Assembly (NCBI GenBank): GCA_964440115.1 | Contig: CAYTPV010000006.1 | Location: forward strand, 186,001 to 250,000 | Direction: 5' to 3' | From: JAEWWD01 sp964440115 | GTDB lineage: Bacteria > Bacillota > Clostridia > Christensenellales > CAG-138 | DNA: 64,000 bases | Shown: positions 50,352 through 58,215 of the stretch, in pieces | How positions within the stretch are numbered: the first letter of the stretch is position 1 | How the letters are laid out: every line of letters begins with the position of its first letter | Translations under genes and position numbers: made by a program | Notes under the pieces: generated by a model | What the model saw: only the letters and a program-made list of their open reading frames with translations | What the model was told of the DNA's origin: nothing | Databases searched by the model: none

Positions 50352-50957
50352 TTATGTATTGAAGCCATCAATCGTACCCGTTGCTCCAATCTCCGCCGCC
50401 GCTGATATCTTCACCGTCTCCGCCACCGCCGCCGGTGTCTCCGCCGGATGAACCGCCAGTATCACCTCCGGAAGAACTACCACCTGAGGATCCGCCTCCA
50501 GAAGATCCTCCGCCACCTGTCCCAGTATTTGTCGGGGCAGGAGTTTTGATTGTGTCAGGGGTGGAAGCGGGTTTGGGCGCAGCCGTGGGCTTTGGTTTGG
50601 GCTTGGGTTTTGGGGGGGTTCGGGTGTCGGCTCGGGTGTTGGTGTAGCAGAAGGAGACGGAGTAGGAGATGGCGAGCTCGTCGGGGAAGGTGTCGGCGTA
50701 GAGGTTGGCTGCAATTCTTTAGATACCACATATTTTTGATACAGATCTGAAAGCTTTGCAACCGGCTGCCATGCACCGCTTTCATCCAGATATTCCAGCA
50801 TCCCATTGGATATACGCATTTCGGGCATGACCGTGCCATCCTCCATCACAATGGACGGTGATGTGTTTTCTATGTCTGTGGCGGGGGCGCAGGCCGCGCA
50901 AACAAAGAGCAGCGCCATTCCCGTATATAGGATAAGCAGTTTCTTCCAAAGCTTCAT
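50352..50957 (-). CDS. Lipoprotein with Pro/Thr stalk, tail probably frameshifted
   Basis: As read, 201 residues: lipoprotein signal with lipobox VCAAC (Cys23), an ~80-residue region (SNGMLEYLDESGAWQPVA), then a TPTPSPTSSPSPTPSP stalk. After a run of seven C (50612-50618) the composition becomes unnatural (NQSPRLRPNPLPPL). One added C gives a frame with KPKPKPKP, then TNTGTGGGGSSGGGSSGG and a Gly/Ser/Asp tail ending at 50368, which looks like the intended C-terminus. The gene begins one base behind the SpoIID-type gene, so they share a transcript. Likely surface anchored; function unknown. Confidence 0.7.
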   Translation of the reverse strand: MKLWKKLLILYTGMALLFVCAACAPATDIENTSPSIVMEDGTVMPEMRISNGMLEYLDESGAWQPVAKLSDLYQKYVVSKELQPTSTPTPSPTSSPSPTPSPSATPTPEPTPEPPQNPSPNQSPRLRPNPLPPLTQSKLLPRQILGQVAEDLLEADPQVVVLPEVILAVHPAETPAAVAETVKISAAAEIGATGTIDGFNT

Positions 50958-50958
50958 A

Positions 50959-53739
50959 TTATTTGTTTCCTTCTACAGACTTGACGATATTGTTAACGAA
51001 ATCGTAAGCGGAGGATCCCTGCGTAAACTCACCCGCAGCGATAATCTGCTTAGCAACGTGGTACATGCTGCGGGATACCTGCCCGCCATACAGGGTGTAT
51101 TGTACGCCATCCTTTTCTATAATTGCATAGGGCCGGAAACCGTAATACCAGTTGTAATTACTCGGCAGAATATCCACCAGAACCGAAGCAAACTGAATGC
51201 GTCCGTCGGTGATATTGATGTGGTAGTCGTTGCTTGCATCCCAATAGGAGCGGCCGTATTTTGCGGCAACGCCATCCTTTGTGAATGGATACACGCCGAT
51301 GCTGTTGTTGTTGATGACCACGGTACCATATTCTATCAGACGAAAACCTTCTATCCCCGCACCAAGCAACTGTGAACGCAGGTTCTGATCAATACCGCTA
51401 ATAAAACGCAGCCCTGTATTACCCGTTACACGGATGGCACAGCCGTGGTAGGTAAGCAGGTTCTGCATGGAAGATGGCAGGGGAGCTGCCGTATAACCAG
51501 CGGAAGGGGAGTACGACAATGTCCAGGCAAACATTTCCTGTGGAGTCCCGCTGGAGCGCAGTTTGTACATGACGATTGTCTTTGCGGTAGTTTCATGGAT
51601 GGTGGCAGTCACAACGCCGCTCGTATTTGTGCCGTAAACGGCCACGCCGTCCACCCAAAGAACAGCGTCGGTATATCCTGAAGGCGGGGTTACGATGATT
51701 TGATAACTGCCAATCACCGTTCCCTTGTTAGCCACTAGGCGGGCATAAGTGGCGGATATGTATGCAATCTGGCCGTTGTAGGATATTTTGTGCCAGCCTA
51801 TCGCGGCGTCGGCCTGCAACAATGTGTAACTTGAACCAAGCGGGGCCTGCCCTATGATGGTAGCGCTGCCACCGGCGGTGGAAGGTTCACTGCGTACATT
51901 GCAGGATGTCGTAACGTTTGCGATGGTGACGCTGCCATAAACGGGTGTAAATGCAGTCTTGGGCACATAACCTGTTTTGCCGTCAAGCGTAATGCTGTAA
52001 AACGCATCCTTCTCCCCAGTAACCCCAACGGCAGTACCCGATTTTACCACACCAAGCGTGAGAGAACCGGTATTTGCGCGACAATACACATAGCTAACGT
52101 ACACCACAGCACGAATATTGGTTGTGAGTATAGGCAGTGCAGTCAGATCCTGACGTTCTGTAAAGTCGGGACTTACAGCTAGCGATGTATGCGGGTAATA
52201 AAACGTCAGAATTTGTGAAACGGAGAGACCTTCCGCCGCCATTTGGCGCGCGCCGATCTGACTCATCCCGATACCATGGCCATACCGACCATGTCGGATG
52301 GAGTATGCGCTGCCCTGATCCTCTAGCCAGAAACCGCTCAGGCTTTCGTTTTGGAATCCAAAGCTGCCGTTTTCAAGTGTAGATGCGCTGATACTGATAT
52401 TTGTTGAGTCAAGGGATTGTCCAATACCATCCTTTGTGTATGTGCCGGTACAGGTGGCAGTAAGCGTAGCAAAATGAGAGCAGAAGTATGCGCCTGCGCC
52501 TTTATTCGCTTCGTATACGCTGCGGTAATTCTCATCCGCAATGTCGGCAGTGAGCGTCACAGCGCTGAGCACGATTGTATCTGCTTCTGCGTCAGTGAGG
52601 GAATAGGCGCTTTTGATCATCGCCTTCAGCACACCGGCGCTGTCAAGACCGGCCTTTGGAACCGAAATTTCCTCAAGGTAAGCGTTGGAACCGTAGTTTC
52701 TTCCATACTTGAGATCATAGGGATCGGCCTTGATTTCAATGTATTCAGGAAGAATATCCTCGCTTGTCCAGCGGTGAGACGGGATTTCGGTTACGCCGCC
52801 ATTAGAGGCAGAATAGAACATTTCAACTGCCGTGTTATCGTAGGTGAGAAGCAACTTATCGGTAGCGGCGACAGCGGCGGAAGAGTTTAGCGCATTGGAA
52901 ATGCCCTTGTAGACTTGATCGGCTGAGGTATCCACAAGGTCGTAAGAATTTGAACTTGTAATAGCGTTGTATGCGAAATTTCGGGCGGCGATAGCCTGTG
53001 CCTGCAATGCCGCCGAGCCGAAGCCTTCACCAATCTCAAACGGCACCACACCACAGAGGTAATCCTCCATGTAGACGCTATTGATGAGATATACGCCCTG
53101 TGTTAAATCAAGCGATGCGTATACGGCGAGGCTGCCCCGGTATGAGAGGTTGGAGTTGTAGCGGGTATTGTAAACGCTGAAGGAATTGTAGTTCTGGCCG
53201 CTGGGCGGCGTGTGTTCCGAAATCACAAACTGATCGCCGCAATAAAGCACCGCGTCAGCAAGCGAAAACGAGACATTTCCAGATGAATAGGACAGGGTAT
53301 ATACAACTCCACGATCCGGGATTAAAACCGGCTGGCCGCTATTATCGTAAATACAGTAGTTGCCTGAAAATACGATATCCACACTGGCATGAGACGTAGA
53401 AAGCAGTACCCTTGGATAAGAATATTCGGCAGGAACAATCTGAGGTGTGAGGGCAAACAGAGAGAACCTATTCCATAATGAACCGGCAGAATCATCCGCA
53501 TGGCGTTCTATAGGAATAATATCGCTGTTTTCTAGCAGCGGGTCGTACGGCACGGAAAAATCCGCGCTCGTACTGTCTGCCTCGGGATAGGTATACGCAA
53601 AGTTACCTGGCTGTTCTGCAAGTGATGATAAAGGTGCAAACAGAATGCATAGAAAGAGCAGTAAAGGTGTAACTCGTTTCAAAGCAGTTACCTTTTTTGC
53701 GAGGCAGGTCTTTGACAATGGGATAAGTTCCTTCCGCAT
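50959..53739 (-). CDS. SpoIID/LytB-domain secreted protein with SH3 modules
   Basis: 926 residues. Signal peptide (LLLFLCILFAPLSSLA). The SpoIID domain spans ~200-520 (YLCGVVPFEIGEGFGSAALQ, AQAIAARNFAYN, GRYGHGIGMSQIGARQMA); in SpoIID this fold is a lytic transglycosylase. Two SH3-type repeats follow (~540-660), then a ~250-residue C-terminal module with NTGLRFISGID and FRPYAIIE that occurs in clostridial surface proteins. The ATG at 53739 has no ribosome binding site, whereas a TTG at 53716-53718 follows AAGGAA and also gives a compact signal peptide, so the true start may be 21 bases later. Not the sporulation SpoIID itself. Confidence 0.82.
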   Translation of the reverse strand: MRKELIPLSKTCLAKKVTALKRVTPLLLFLCILFAPLSSLAEQPGNFAYTYPEADSTSADFSVPYDPLLENSDIIPIERHADDSAGSLWNRFSLFALTPQIVPAEYSYPRVLLSTSHASVDIVFSGNYCIYDNSGQPVLIPDRGVVYTLSYSSGNVSFSLADAVLYCGDQFVISEHTPPSGQNYNSFSVYNTRYNSNLSYRGSLAVYASLDLTQGVYLINSVYMEDYLCGVVPFEIGEGFGSAALQAQAIAARNFAYNAITSSNSYDLVDTSADQVYKGISNALNSSAAVAATDKLLLTYDNTAVEMFYSASNGGVTEIPSHRWTSEDILPEYIEIKADPYDLKYGRNYGSNAYLEEISVPKAGLDSAGVLKAMIKSAYSLTDAEADTIVLSAVTLTADIADENYRSVYEANKGAGAYFCSHFATLTATCTGTYTKDGIGQSLDSTNISISASTLENGSFGFQNESLSGFWLEDQGSAYSIRHGRYGHGIGMSQIGARQMAAEGLSVSQILTFYYPHTSLAVSPDFTERQDLTALPILTTNIRAVVYVSYVYCRANTGSLTLGVVKSGTAVGVTGEKDAFYSITLDGKTGYVPKTAFTPVYGSVTIANVTTSCNVRSEPSTAGGSATIIGQAPLGSSYTLLQADAAIGWHKISYNGQIAYISATYARLVANKGTVIGSYQIIVTPPSGYTDAVLWVDGVAVYGTNTSGVVTATIHETTAKTIVMYKLRSSGTPQEMFAWTLSYSPSAGYTAAPLPSSMQNLLTYHGCAIRVTGNTGLRFISGIDQNLRSQLLGAGIEGFRLIEYGTVVINNNSIGVYPFTKDGVAAKYGRSYWDASNDYHINITDGRIQFASVLVDILPSNYNWYYGFRPYAIIEKDGVQYTLYGGQVSRSMYHVAKQIIAAGEFTQGSSAYDFVNNIVKSVEGNK

Positions 53740-53914
53740 GTAACTATTATGGATATAGTATCACATATCAAATCGGAAAGACAACAGGCGATGAAAACGG
53801 CAGGGGATATTGGCATGACCCTATCAATTTGTTCTGTTACTTGTCCTACGAATATGGTTTGTGCAATAATACTGATAATACAGCCATATTAGTACAAATA
53901 GAGGAGGTAACCTT

Positions 53915-54436
53915 ATGATTCGGTGTGCGATCAAAAACGACATCGTTGAAGTCGTAAAGATATACGATAAAATCTTAAACCTTGAGGCGGAAGGAAAGGC
54001 GCATACTGGGTGGCAGAAAAACATCTATCCCACAGAAGAAACTGCTCTGGATGCTCTGGAAAAAGGCGATTTATTCGTCTTTGAAGAAGATGGATGCATA
54101 CTCGCGGCAGCTAGAATCAATCAAAAACAGGAAGAGGAATATGCAAACTGTCAATGGGCATTCAGTGCACCCGACTCTGAGGTCATGGTTCTGCATACGT
54201 TGGTAGTAGATCCGAATGCATCCGGACGGGGCATTGGGAGTAAGTTTATTTGCTTTTACGAAGAGTATGCCTTAAAGAACGGATGCCATTACTTACGTAT
54301 GGATACCAACGTAATCAATACTGCCGCCCGGGCGCTCTATAAAAAGCATGGTTACAGCGAACCAGGAATTATCCACTGCGTATTTAACGGAATCAATGAT
54401 GTTCAGCTCGTCTGTTTAGAGAAAAAACTGACATAA
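53915..54436 (+). CDS. GNAT-family N-acetyltransferase
   Basis: 173 residues behind GAGGAGG. The acetyl-CoA loop is VDPNASGRGIGSKF (motif A), after a LHTLVV strand, and motif B is MDTNVINTAARALYKKHGY. Transfers an acetyl group from acetyl-CoA to an unknown amine. Single gene, convergent with the tRNA-Leu gene. Confidence 0.88.
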   Translation: MIRCAIKNDIVEVVKIYDKILNLEAEGKAHTGWQKNIYPTEETALDALEKGDLFVFEEDGCILAAARINQKQEEEYANCQWAFSAPDSEVMVLHTLVVDPNASGRGIGSKFICFYEEYALKNGCHYLRMDTNVINTAARALYKKHGYSEPGIIHCVFNGINDVQLVCLEKKLT

Positions 54437-54494
54437 CGGAGAGAAAAACCATTTGCCTGCTCGTTTTATGGATTGTAAATTCGATAAAGAAAGC

Positions 54495-54530
54495 AAAACC
54501 CCCGAAAAGCTCAGCTGTTTCGGGGGTTTT
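54495..54530. terminator. Bidirectional terminator (GNAT / tRNA-Leu)
   Basis: AAAACCCCCGAAA and TTTCGGGGGTTTT arms with a ten-base loop between the GNAT gene and the tRNA; works on either strand. Confidence 0.9.
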
Positions 54531-54534
54531 TGCT

Positions 54535-54621
54535 TGGTGCCGGAAGTGGGACTCGAACCCACACGGTATCGCTACCAACGGATTTTGAGTCCGTCACGTC
54601 TGCCAATTCCATCATTCCGGC
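54535..54621 (-). tRNA. tRNA-Leu (anticodon CAA)
   Basis: Minus-strand 87-base gene including an encoded CCA end. The acceptor stem GCCGGAA pairs with TTCCGGC; the anticodon stem ACGGA/TCCGT encloses CTCAAAA, giving anticodon CAA for UUG codons. The T arm GTGGG-TTCGAGT-CCCAC and a long variable arm (TTGGTAGCGATACC region) are as expected for a class II tRNA. Confidence 0.96.
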
Positions 54622-54708
54622 GCGAGTACAAAAGGTATTTTATCATAGCCTATTTCGGTTTGCAATGCTTATCATGCACTTAATCAATTTCGTTAGGCAA
54701 GAACAGAA

Positions 54709-55866
54709 TTAACTCGCTGAATTGTGCTTAAGAGTCTGGTACAGCACTAAATACTTTGTTGCGCTTCGCGGGTGATCAGAAATGATTTCATAATATCCGC
54801 CATCGACAGTCGTAAATATCATGGACATCATGCCGTAGATCGCCATGTTAGAAATTCGGCTGATGCTGAAAGAGTATTCGCCGCAAACCAGTCTATCCCT
54901 ATACATAAATAGCGAATCATGGGTAAGCAATGTCCTGCCGCTGGCAGCTTGCACACGGTACAGTTTCTGCTTAACATCTGTGCAGATATATGTATCAGAA
55001 ATGTTGTTGCATTTTGTATGCAGTTTTTCAGACTGCCAAATATCCCACTCCGTAATACTCTTAAACGGAATTGCATTCCCTTGCAGTTCGCCATATTCGG
55101 AATACCGGCCTTCTAAGCCGCAATCACAGAAAAAACGATCGTCATCGCTTCGCAAAGTTCCGATCTTTTCGCAAGAAGGGCAAAGATACAGCACGGTTTC
55201 TAAGTATTCTGCCAATCTTTTTCCGCGATAGCGAACGGGATTTTCCCGCTGACGCGCATAAGCGTCTTCGCTAAGATCTTTCCGTATTACATCGTTGACT
55301 TCTTCGGGCGTCATTTGCCTGAGCTGCTCTGCAGTATATGTTCCTACGGGATATCCGAGCATTTTTCCGCGCCGAATGGTCTTACTCCATCGGGGAGAAG
55401 TCAAATAGCCGCCCTGAATTTTATAGGTTACGAGCGTTGCGCCGCTGGCTTTTATGAGTTTGCCTGTGGCGGGGAGTATTTCCGTAGTAAGCCCGTTAAA
55501 GGATCGATTTCCTTCCGCGAAAACACACACGTTGTAGCCTGCGTGGATGCGGCTGAGTATTTCCATAACCGTGCGTGCGTCCGTCGATCCTTTCGCCCGC
55601 GCAATCGGGGCAAAACACCAGAAAAGTAATCTGGAGATGAAGCCCCAGCGGTAAATATGCTCGCTCGCAACAAAATACATATGCTGGGGGAAACTCAGCG
55701 CAACCAGCATAGGATCCCAATCGGTATTGTGATTGGCTAAAACGACATAAGGCGCTTGCAACGCGCCTGCACGAACGCACTGATAACGCATCCGCCACTT
55801 AAAGAGTGGGGATAGTACGGCCATGAGTAATTTGTATATCCAAACATGACGCACGTAATTTTTCAT
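54709..55866 (-). CDS. PlsC-type acyltransferase with C-terminal zinc-ribbon extension
   Basis: 385 residues. The acyltransferase core (to ~residue 205) has the catalytic NHNTDWD (His46, Asp51) and the glycerophosphate-binding FAEGNRS (118-122). Residues 229-249 form a zinc-ribbon-like CxxC...CxC (Cys229, 232, 247, 249), followed by a ~130-residue beta-rich region unlike ordinary PlsC. It probably acylates lysophosphatidate or a related lysolipid at the membrane; the extra domain may sense or bind something. Single gene. Confidence 0.82.
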   Translation of the reverse strand: MKNYVRHVWIYKLLMAVLSPLFKWRMRYQCVRAGALQAPYVVLANHNTDWDPMLVALSFPQHMYFVASEHIYRWGFISRLLFWCFAPIARAKGSTDARTVMEILSRIHAGYNVCVFAEGNRSFNGLTTEILPATGKLIKASGATLVTYKIQGGYLTSPRWSKTIRRGKMLGYPVGTYTAEQLRQMTPEEVNDVIRKDLSEDAYARQRENPVRYRGKRLAEYLETVLYLCPSCEKIGTLRSDDDRFFCDCGLEGRYSEYGELQGNAIPFKSITEWDIWQSEKLHTKCNNISDTYICTDVKQKLYRVQAASGRTLLTHDSLFMYRDRLVCGEYSFSISRISNMAIYGMMSMIFTTVDGGYYEIISDHPRSATKYLVLYQTLKHNSAS

Positions 55867-55960
55867 AATTCACCAGTAGGATCAGGCCTTTTATTCTATT
55901 CTATCGTAAGTTGACTATTACTGCTATATACTATGTATTTTGATAAATAGCAAAATATAC

Positions 55961-55988
55961 AAAAAAGCCCCCGCAAATTTGCCGGGGC
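55961..55988 (-). terminator. Terminator of the 343-residue lipoprotein gene
   Basis: GCCCCGGCAAA and TTTGCGGGGGC arms (one mismatch) then TTTTTT on the minus strand (A run 55961-55966). Confidence 0.85.
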
Positions 55989-56007
55989 ATGCGGCTGCTG
56001 ATAGCAG

Positions 56008-57039
56008 TTATTTTTCTACGCTTAAGGCCGGGCTTTGCGGTGCGCCATTGTACTGATCCATGGCGCTTTGCAGAGCCTGAACCAAAGGAGATAATTTATT
56101 GAATGCTTCTAACGGCTCGTTCGCGTCGCAAACGAAAAGGGAATCGCCGGAAAGTGGGATAAAACCTTGTATTGGGTTAATGCTGAAGTAATTGTTTTGT
56201 TTGCTGTCCGGTCCGGAAGACAGGAAGAACACATAAAGCCCGCCTTTTTGTAAGCGGGGGGCCTGGCTCTCTGTAAACTGGGTATGCTGCAAAGTCGATG
56301 AATCCAGCATGCCGCTTACACGTTCCGGGCAGTGTATCAGCGTGATGCGCTGTCCGTATTCAAGAGAACCCTTTATCGATCCATAAGCTTCCACAGTCAC
56401 GGCGGAGGAATTGCATTGTATCTTTTCTACCGTCCCGCCGTTGCGTATGGAGAATGCCTGGCTGGTCATATCCGGCAGCTGATCAACGCGGCCAATAAAA
56501 ATTTCGTCCGCAGCGTCTGCCAGTTCCGACAGCGTATCGTAATAATACACCGGTGCCGGAGCACTGATGATGGAATCAAGCTGAGTAATTTCCTGTTTGA
56601 GGGTATTGAGCGGTAATCGTCTTCCGCCCCAAATCACTTCACTGTCTTTTATGGGCAAAGGAGCATCGGAAAGCAGTTTATAGCCGGTCGTATCTTCCGC
56701 ATGGTTGACATCATCGCCTTGTCCCAGAAACAACAGGTAGGATTCTCCTTCATTCATGGCGCCGTATGTGCAATGAATGGTATCTCCAATTCCGGCCTGG
56801 CCTGCATATACCTCAGAAACGGATAAATCATAACAGGTATCGCCATTTGCGTCCACATGCGATCCCTTGCATAGACCAGATACAATCAGGCTTGCGTTTC
56901 GGTATTGGGTTCGGACATCCGTTAATACGCGTTCTTCGGATTGCGGAGAGGATATCATATTATTCTTAATCGGCGAAGCACAGGCGCTAAGCAGCAGGCA
57001 GCACAATACTGCACTGAACAGCCGAAGTGTTTTAGCCAA
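56008..57039 (-). CDS. Lipoprotein with two similar domains, unknown function
   Basis: 343 residues from a TTG start with AAGGAG 9 bases upstream. Lipobox LLSAC (Cys20). Two related halves: ASLIVSGLCKG...YDLSVSEVYAG...GESYLLFLGQG (~50-110) and ADEIFIGRVDQ...VTVEAYGSIKG...GGLYVFFLSSG (~180-275) follow the same strand-by-strand pattern, suggesting a duplicated OB-like (TIMP/netrin-type) domain. Attached to the outer membrane face. No operon partner; family not recognised. Confidence 0.75.
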   Translation of the reverse strand: MAKTLRLFSAVLCCLLLSACASPIKNNMISSPQSEERVLTDVRTQYRNASLIVSGLCKGSHVDANGDTCYDLSVSEVYAGQAGIGDTIHCTYGAMNEGESYLLFLGQGDDVNHAEDTTGYKLLSDAPLPIKDSEVIWGGRRLPLNTLKQEITQLDSIISAPAPVYYYDTLSELADAADEIFIGRVDQLPDMTSQAFSIRNGGTVEKIQCNSSAVTVEAYGSIKGSLEYGQRITLIHCPERVSGMLDSSTLQHTQFTESQAPRLQKGGLYVFFLSSGPDSKQNNYFSINPIQGFIPLSGDSLFVCDANEPLEAFNKLSPLVQALQSAMDQYNGAPQSPALSVEK

Positions 57040-57197
57040 TTGATATCACTCCTTTCAAAGAGTTTGCATCAAATCCGAACATCTTCGTTCATGATATGTT
57101 CATATCATAGACGATTCAAAACGCGTTTTGTTGCAAGTCACGCAAAGTTCACAAATATTTTTAGGTAAAACCAAGGTTTATCTGCTAAAAATGTAAA

Positions 57198-57797
57198 TCA
57201 CATTTCGCGTCTTCCGGATAATGCCTTTGCAAGCGTTACTTCATCGGTATACTCCAAATTGCCGCCGATAGGAATACCGTGCGCAATGCGCGTGACACGA
57301 ACATCGAACTCCCTCAAAATCCTTGCTATATACGCGGCGGTCGCTTCACCTTCCACGTCCGGGTTGGTTGCGAGTATTACCTCGTGAATGCCGCCGGCCT
57401 TTACCCGATCCAGCAGCTCGCCGATACGTATATCTTCGGGGCCGATGCCGTCCATGGGGGAAAGTATTCCATGCAACACGTGGTACTGGCCTGCAAATTC
57501 ACGAGATTTTTCCATAGCAGCAATATCCCTTGCGTCCTGCACAACGCAAAGCGTACCGTGATCCCTGCCGGGGTCTTCGCAGAGACCGCAGACCGGGCGA
57601 TCCGTATATCCGCCGCAAACGGGGCAGCAATGTACCTTCTGGCGAGCTGACGTAATTGCTTCCGCAAGTTCAGCAGCCTGCGCTTCAGGCACATCCAGCA
57701 GGAAATATGCAAGCCGCTGCGCGGTTTTCATTCCGATGCCGGGCAGCCGTGCAAGCTGTGCTGTCAGCCGGGCAATTGGCTCAATGACAGGAAGCAT
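57198..57797 (-). CDS. recR: Recombination mediator RecR
   Basis: 199 residues, standard length. Helix-hairpin-helix RLPGIGMKTAQRLA, zinc finger CCPVCGGYTDRPVCGLC, and Toprim domain (CVVQDARDIAAMEKS, ATNPDVEGEATAAYI). Helps load RecA onto single-stranded DNA during gap repair. Starts three bases behind ybaB. Confidence 0.96.
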   Translation of the reverse strand: MLPVIEPIARLTAQLARLPGIGMKTAQRLAYFLLDVPEAQAAELAEAITSARQKVHCCPVCGGYTDRPVCGLCEDPGRDHGTLCVVQDARDIAAMEKSREFAGQYHVLHGILSPMDGIGPEDIRIGELLDRVKAGGIHEVILATNPDVEGEATAAYIARILREFDVRVTRIAHGIPIGGNLEYTDEVTLAKALSGRREM

Positions 57798-57800
57798 GTA

Positions 57801-58142
57801 TTAAAAACCAAGATTCATGCCGCCGGTGAGTTTTCCCATCTCGGCATTCATCATCTCATCTGCCATACGCAATGCTTCGTTTACAGCAGCGGTGATCAGA
57901 TCCTGCAGCATTTCCACATCATCCGGATCTACGCAGGCAGGATTAATCTCTATGCTTTTCACTTCCTTGCGGCCATAAACAGTTGCTTTTACAACACCGC
58001 CGCCTGATTGGGCAGTCAGTTCGCGGGCGCCGAGTTCTTCCTGCATGCGGGCCATATCCTGCTGCATTTTCTGCGCCTGCTTCATCATCTGCTGTATGTT
58101 CATTCCACCGCCGCCCATTCCGGGGAAACCACCTTTTGACAT
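57801..58142 (-). CDS. YbaB/EbfC nucleoid-associated protein
   Basis: 113 residues; the family core QQMMKQAQKMQQDMARMQEEL and SGGGVVKATVYGRKEVKSIE is present, preceded by a glycine-rich N-terminus (GGFPGMGGGG). Binds DNA as a dimer. Position between dnaX and recR is the classical bacterial arrangement. Confidence 0.95.
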   Translation of the reverse strand: MSKGGFPGMGGGGMNIQQMMKQAQKMQQDMARMQEELGARELTAQSGGGVVKATVYGRKEVKSIEINPACVDPDDVEMLQDLITAAVNEALRMADEMMNAEMGKLTGGMNLGF

Positions 58143-58215
58143 ACGTTACCTCCTGATTGAGATGCCATATAGAATTTATTATACCACAATCTCCGAATAT
58201 CGCGCAAATATCCGG

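Noticed and set aside
50381..50647. Plus-strand Pro/Gly-rich open frame
   Set aside because: Mirror image of the Gly/Ser-rich lipoprotein tail on the minus strand; low complexity keeps several frames open.
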